A stretch of 64,000 nt of DNA from Alteromonas sp. LMIT006 (lineage in GTDB: Bacteria; Pseudomonadota; Gammaproteobacteria; Enterobacterales; Alteromonadaceae), in contig NZ_CP101291.1 in NCBI RefSeq assembly GCF_024300645.1, forward strand, positions 1,240,001 to 1,304,000. The letters run 5' to 3'. The position numbers and the translations under genes are program-made. Numbering within the stretch: the first letter of the stretch is position 1; each line of letters starts with the position of its first letter. Positions 61,970 through 64,000 of the stretch are shown piece by piece. Below the pieces are notes generated by a model, which did no database searches, was not told the DNA's origin, and saw only the letters and a program-made list of their open reading frames with translations.

Positions 61970-63133
61970 TTAAACTATGACATGTGGAATAAAGCGTGAC
62001 ATATCCTGTGTGATCATATTTGCATCTTCTCGAATCGATATCCCTGCAGGTAAGTCATCCACAAGCCAGGAGCCAATCAGAGTGTAGTGTTGTTCGAACT
62101 TTGGTAATTCGGTAAAAGCCTGATAAATATACCCTTCGTTTCCATAAGGACCATCTGAACTATAAGTTGTTTGTCCATCATTAATAATAATAATATTGGC
62201 ACCTTCGCGAGAAAAGATCGGTTTTTTGACCCATTTACCGGTATCTATGTTGTTGGCTTCATCAGCAAAATAGGCTGGCAATAGATTAGGGTGATTGGGA
62301 AAGAGTTTCCACAGCATAGGCAACAAGGCTTTATTCGAAATAATTGCTTTATAAGCAGGCTCTAGCCAATGCACTTGACTGGAATAAAGGTGCTCAGCAA
62401 AGGGATCGGCAAAAATGTTTTCCCATGGATAGAGTTTGAAACAATGCGAAATGACGCGGTCGAGTTTGTCGGTATAAAAGCCCTCAGGTGAGACCCCCAT
62501 GTCTTCAATAAAAACAAAAAAGTCTCTTAGTCCGGCTTCTGCCGCGCAATCTTGTAAATACTGAACGGTTCCGCGATCTTCGATCGTGTCTTTGCAGCAA
62601 GCAAAGTGCATTTGCGACATCTGATAGTACTCACGCAGATTGGCAAAGCGGTGCACAAGTTTCTCTTGTAGTGAATTAAACTGGTCAGTATGAGGAGGCA
62701 ATATGCCACTTTGAACTTGTTCTTCTAACCACAGCCACTGCCAGAATCCGGTTTCATATAAACTCGTCGGCGTGTCTGCGTTGTTTTCGAGTAATTTGGC
62801 GGGGCCTTTGCCATTGTAGGCAAGGTCCATACGGCTATACAAACTGGGCGCTTTATGGATCCAGCTATCGCGTACCAAATCCCACATCGATTCGGGAATA
62901 CAAAATTGTCGTAAATACTGCTCGTCATGCACGACCGCATCGACTACCGCTAGACACATCTGGTGCAGTTCTGCAGTCGGGTCTTCTATCTCTTGCTCAA
63001 TTTGTTGGAGTGTAAATTGATAAAAAGCGGATTCATCCCAGTAAGGCTCGCCATACATGGTATGAAAGTGAAAGCCGTATTCGAGTGCTTTAGCTTGCCA
63101 GTTTGGACGTTCTGCGCAAGTTTGTCGAATCAT
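61970..63133 (-). CDS. Glutathionylspermidine synthase-like ATP-grasp protein (YjfC-like)
   Basis: A 387-residue protein with the C-terminal synthetase-type ATP-grasp domain of glutathionylspermidine synthase but without the amidase domain: segments ENNADTPTSLYETGFWQW, MVLPMLWKLFPNHPNLLPA-like ALLPMLWKLFPNHPN, VKKPIFSREGANI and GSWLVDDLPAGISIRED. Such stand-alone proteins (E. coli YjfC, YgiC) form an amide between a peptide or amino acid and a polyamine-like acceptor; the true substrate is unknown. Twelve bases separate it from the DUF1190 gene, the same order as yjfM-yjfC. Confidence 0.87.
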   Translation of the reverse strand: MIRQTCAERPNWQAKALEYGFHFHTMYGEPYWDESAFYQFTLQQIEQEIEDPTAELHQMCLAVVDAVVHDEQYLRQFCIPESMWDLVRDSWIHKAPSLYSRMDLAYNGKGPAKLLENNADTPTSLYETGFWQWLWLEEQVQSGILPPHTDQFNSLQEKLVHRFANLREYYQMSQMHFACCKDTIEDRGTVQYLQDCAAEAGLRDFFVFIEDMGVSPEGFYTDKLDRVISHCFKLYPWENIFADPFAEHLYSSQVHWLEPAYKAIISNKALLPMLWKLFPNHPNLLPAYFADEANNIDTGKWVKKPIFSREGANIIIINDGQTTYSSDGPYGNEGYIYQAFTELPKFEQHYTLIGSWLVDDLPAGISIREDANMITQDMSRFIPHVIV

Positions 63134-63145
63134 TGCGTGCTGAAC

Positions 63146-63787
63146 CTAACCACCAAAACCTCGTGAGCTACTGCGGGTGGCAACGGATTTACCAAATCCA
63201 CCTCTAGATAAGGTGCGACTCGCAGTTGGTTTGGCTTTGAAATCACTGCCGTATACTTTGGTCGCCGTTCTATGGGTGCCACCAAAGCTTTTGCCAGACG
63301 CGTCAAACCATTGATTTCGCAAAGATGAGCGACGCGAATACGAAGTGAATAAAGGTTGAGAATAATAGCGTTTTTTCTTTTTTTTCTTAAAATCGATATC
63401 CCAATCATCATCTTGAAACAGCATGCGACTTAGCATAAATCCGGCCATGAAAGGCATAAAGAAAGAGCCGTTTTCGTTGCTAACGTATTCACATCGGTCT
63501 TCACCAAATTCAAATTCGCAGTCGCGCTCATTACTGAATCGAGGTGCAGTTCTGACCGCGTCTTCAACCGCGCTTTCATAAGCATATTGGCACTGTTCAA
63601 AAAATCCTGGGTTGTTGTCGGTACACTCACCTAGTGAGCGATAGATATCAGCGACTTCGGGTTCTTCACCGCAACCCGATAATAAAACCGCAGCAATTCC
63701 TACAGCTAGCGGTTTGACAGCAAATACTTTGCGGTAACGATTAAGCTGGATGGCGCTGCGTTTGGTACTTTTTGAGGACATGGTCAT
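63146..63787 (-). CDS. DUF1190 family lipoprotein (YjfM/YgiB-like)
   Basis: A ~213-residue protein with a basic N-terminus, a hydrophobic segment and lipobox LLSGC (AVLLSGCGEE), then an acidic, cysteine-containing region (CTDNNPGFFEQC, CEFEFGEDRCEYV) and a low-complexity Lys/Ser/Arg/Gly-rich tail, including a run of six lysines and the end SRGFGG. This pattern is that of DUF1190/YgiB. The start at 63787 has AAAGGA six bases upstream. It lies between the DUF350 gene and the glutathionylspermidine-synthase-like gene, matching the E. coli yjfL-yjfM-yjfC order. Confidence 0.82.
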   Translation of the reverse strand: MTMSSKSTKRSAIQLNRYRKVFAVKPLAVGIAAVLLSGCGEEPEVADIYRSLGECTDNNPGFFEQCQYAYESAVEDAVRTAPRFSNERDCEFEFGEDRCEYVSNENGSFFMPFMAGFMLSRMLFQDDDWDIDFKKKKKKRYYSQPLFTSYSRRSSLRNQWFDASGKSFGGTHRTATKVYGSDFKAKPTASRTLSRGGFGKSVATRSSSRGFGG

Positions 63788-63798
63788 GGTAAGTCCTT

Positions 63799-64000
63799 TT
63801 AGTAAGACATGCAAGCTGCGTTTAGAATACCCACGGCCACAGAAACCAAACCAAGCATGACCCCCGCAGACGTTTCATTGTTTTCAATACGTTCACTAAT
63901 CATTGGCATGAACGTCAGCTTGAGTATGACAAAAGCCAGAAGCTGAGCAACCAAAGCGACCAACGCCCATACGATAAAATCTATATAAGCAACGGAATTA
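63799..64000 (-). CDS. DUF350 family membrane protein, C-terminal part (YjfL-like, partial)
   Basis: An open frame runs from the window edge to a TAA (63801-63799, minus strand), too short to be listed among long frames. The translation reads two hydrophobic helices with short linkers: FIVWALVALVAQLLAFVILK, then MPMISERIENNETSAGVMLG, ending ILNAACMSY. This is the C-terminal pattern of the DUF350/UPF0719 (YjfL) family. The gene begins beyond base 64000. It lies 11 bases upstream of the DUF1190 gene start and probably heads the operon. Confidence 0.75.
   Translation of the reverse strand, partial: NSVAYIDFIVWALVALVAQLLAFVILKLTFMPMISERIENNETSAGVMLGLVSVAVGILNAACMSY

Noticed and set aside
63340-63400. 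Six-lysine run in the DUF1190 protein as a sign of frameshift
   Set aside because: The frame is open and matches the family before and after the A/T-rich run, so it is a genuine low-complexity tail.
1-64000. CRISPR arrays, insertion sequences, prophage genes, tRNA or rRNA
   Set aside because: No regularly spaced direct repeats, transposase or integrase motifs, or tRNA/rRNA sequence were recognised by eye on either strand; a computed scan could still find a short one.

Overview
The window is a chromosomal segment of a gammaproteobacterium, most like the Alteromonadaceae (Glaciecola, Paraglaciecola or Aliiglaciecola). This rests on housekeeping gene types and order (aceEF-lpdA; serA-rpiA-fau with 6S RNA; ygfB-pepP-ubiH; glcB-LysR-aceA; a yjfL/yjfM/yjfC-like operon), a moderate G+C content judged by eye, and an exosortase A (XrtA/PEP-CTERM) exopolysaccharide locus. 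The taxon is an inference; no rRNA or tRNA is present to test it.

Layout. 1-4.5 kb: pyruvate dehydrogenase complex (aceE 3' end, aceF with three lipoyl domains, lpdA with its own promoter and terminator). 4.5-13.6 kb: housekeeping genes, with 6S RNA at 10.3-10.5 kb and a sugar kinase/nucleoside hydrolase pair between 6S RNA and fau. 13.7-54.4 kb: a polysaccharide/protein-sorting island of about 41 kb. 54.5-59.5 kb: glyoxylate shunt (malate synthase G, a LysR regulator, isocitrate lyase). 59.8-64 kb: an alkaline phosphatase behind a probable Pho box, then a minus-strand DUF350 / DUF1190 / glutathionylspermidine-synthase-like / VC0807-like set, cut by the window end.

Inside the island. The XrtA core lies at 13.7-25.1 kb: AAA ATPase, outer-membrane beta-barrel protein, tyrosine autokinase, chain-length determinant, Wza-like export lipoprotein, initiating sugar transferase, deacetylase, exosortase A fused to EpsI, glycosyltransferase. 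The plus-strand operon then runs to 30.07 kb through an acyltransferase, a beta-helix protein, a transglutaminase-like protein and two glycosyltransferases. It collides head-on with a 12-gene minus-strand operon (45.57 to 30.03 kb) encoding glycosyltransferases, a flippase, an O-ligase/polymerase, an asparagine-synthase-like amidotransferase, two FemAB/GNAT-like proteins, a deacetylase and a rhamnogalacturonan-lyase-like protein. The likely working model is lipid-linked polymer assembly, flipping, polymerisation and export, with exosortase A processing at least one PEP-CTERM protein encoded at 45.7-46.7 kb. A ThiF-like enzyme, an exosortase-associated acyltransferase, a YdcF protein and a trypsin-like protease follow.

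The most unusual part is the operon at 50.5-54.4 kb: a small Tat-signal protein, a PqqD-like protein, an HPr-kinase-like protein (HprK-related kinase A), a nucleotidyltransferase and a UDP-glucuronate-epimerase-like enzyme. This resembles a peptide- or protein-modification cassette of unknown product. It and the PEP-CTERM gene each carry a well-matched sigma-54 (-24/-12) promoter, suggesting shared RpoN control. Two further regulatory signals were read directly: a near-identical palindrome upstream of both glcB and aceA that fits a LysR operator, and an 11-bp-periodic Pho box before the phosphatase gene. No CRISPR array, insertion sequence, phage gene, tRNA or rRNA was recognised.
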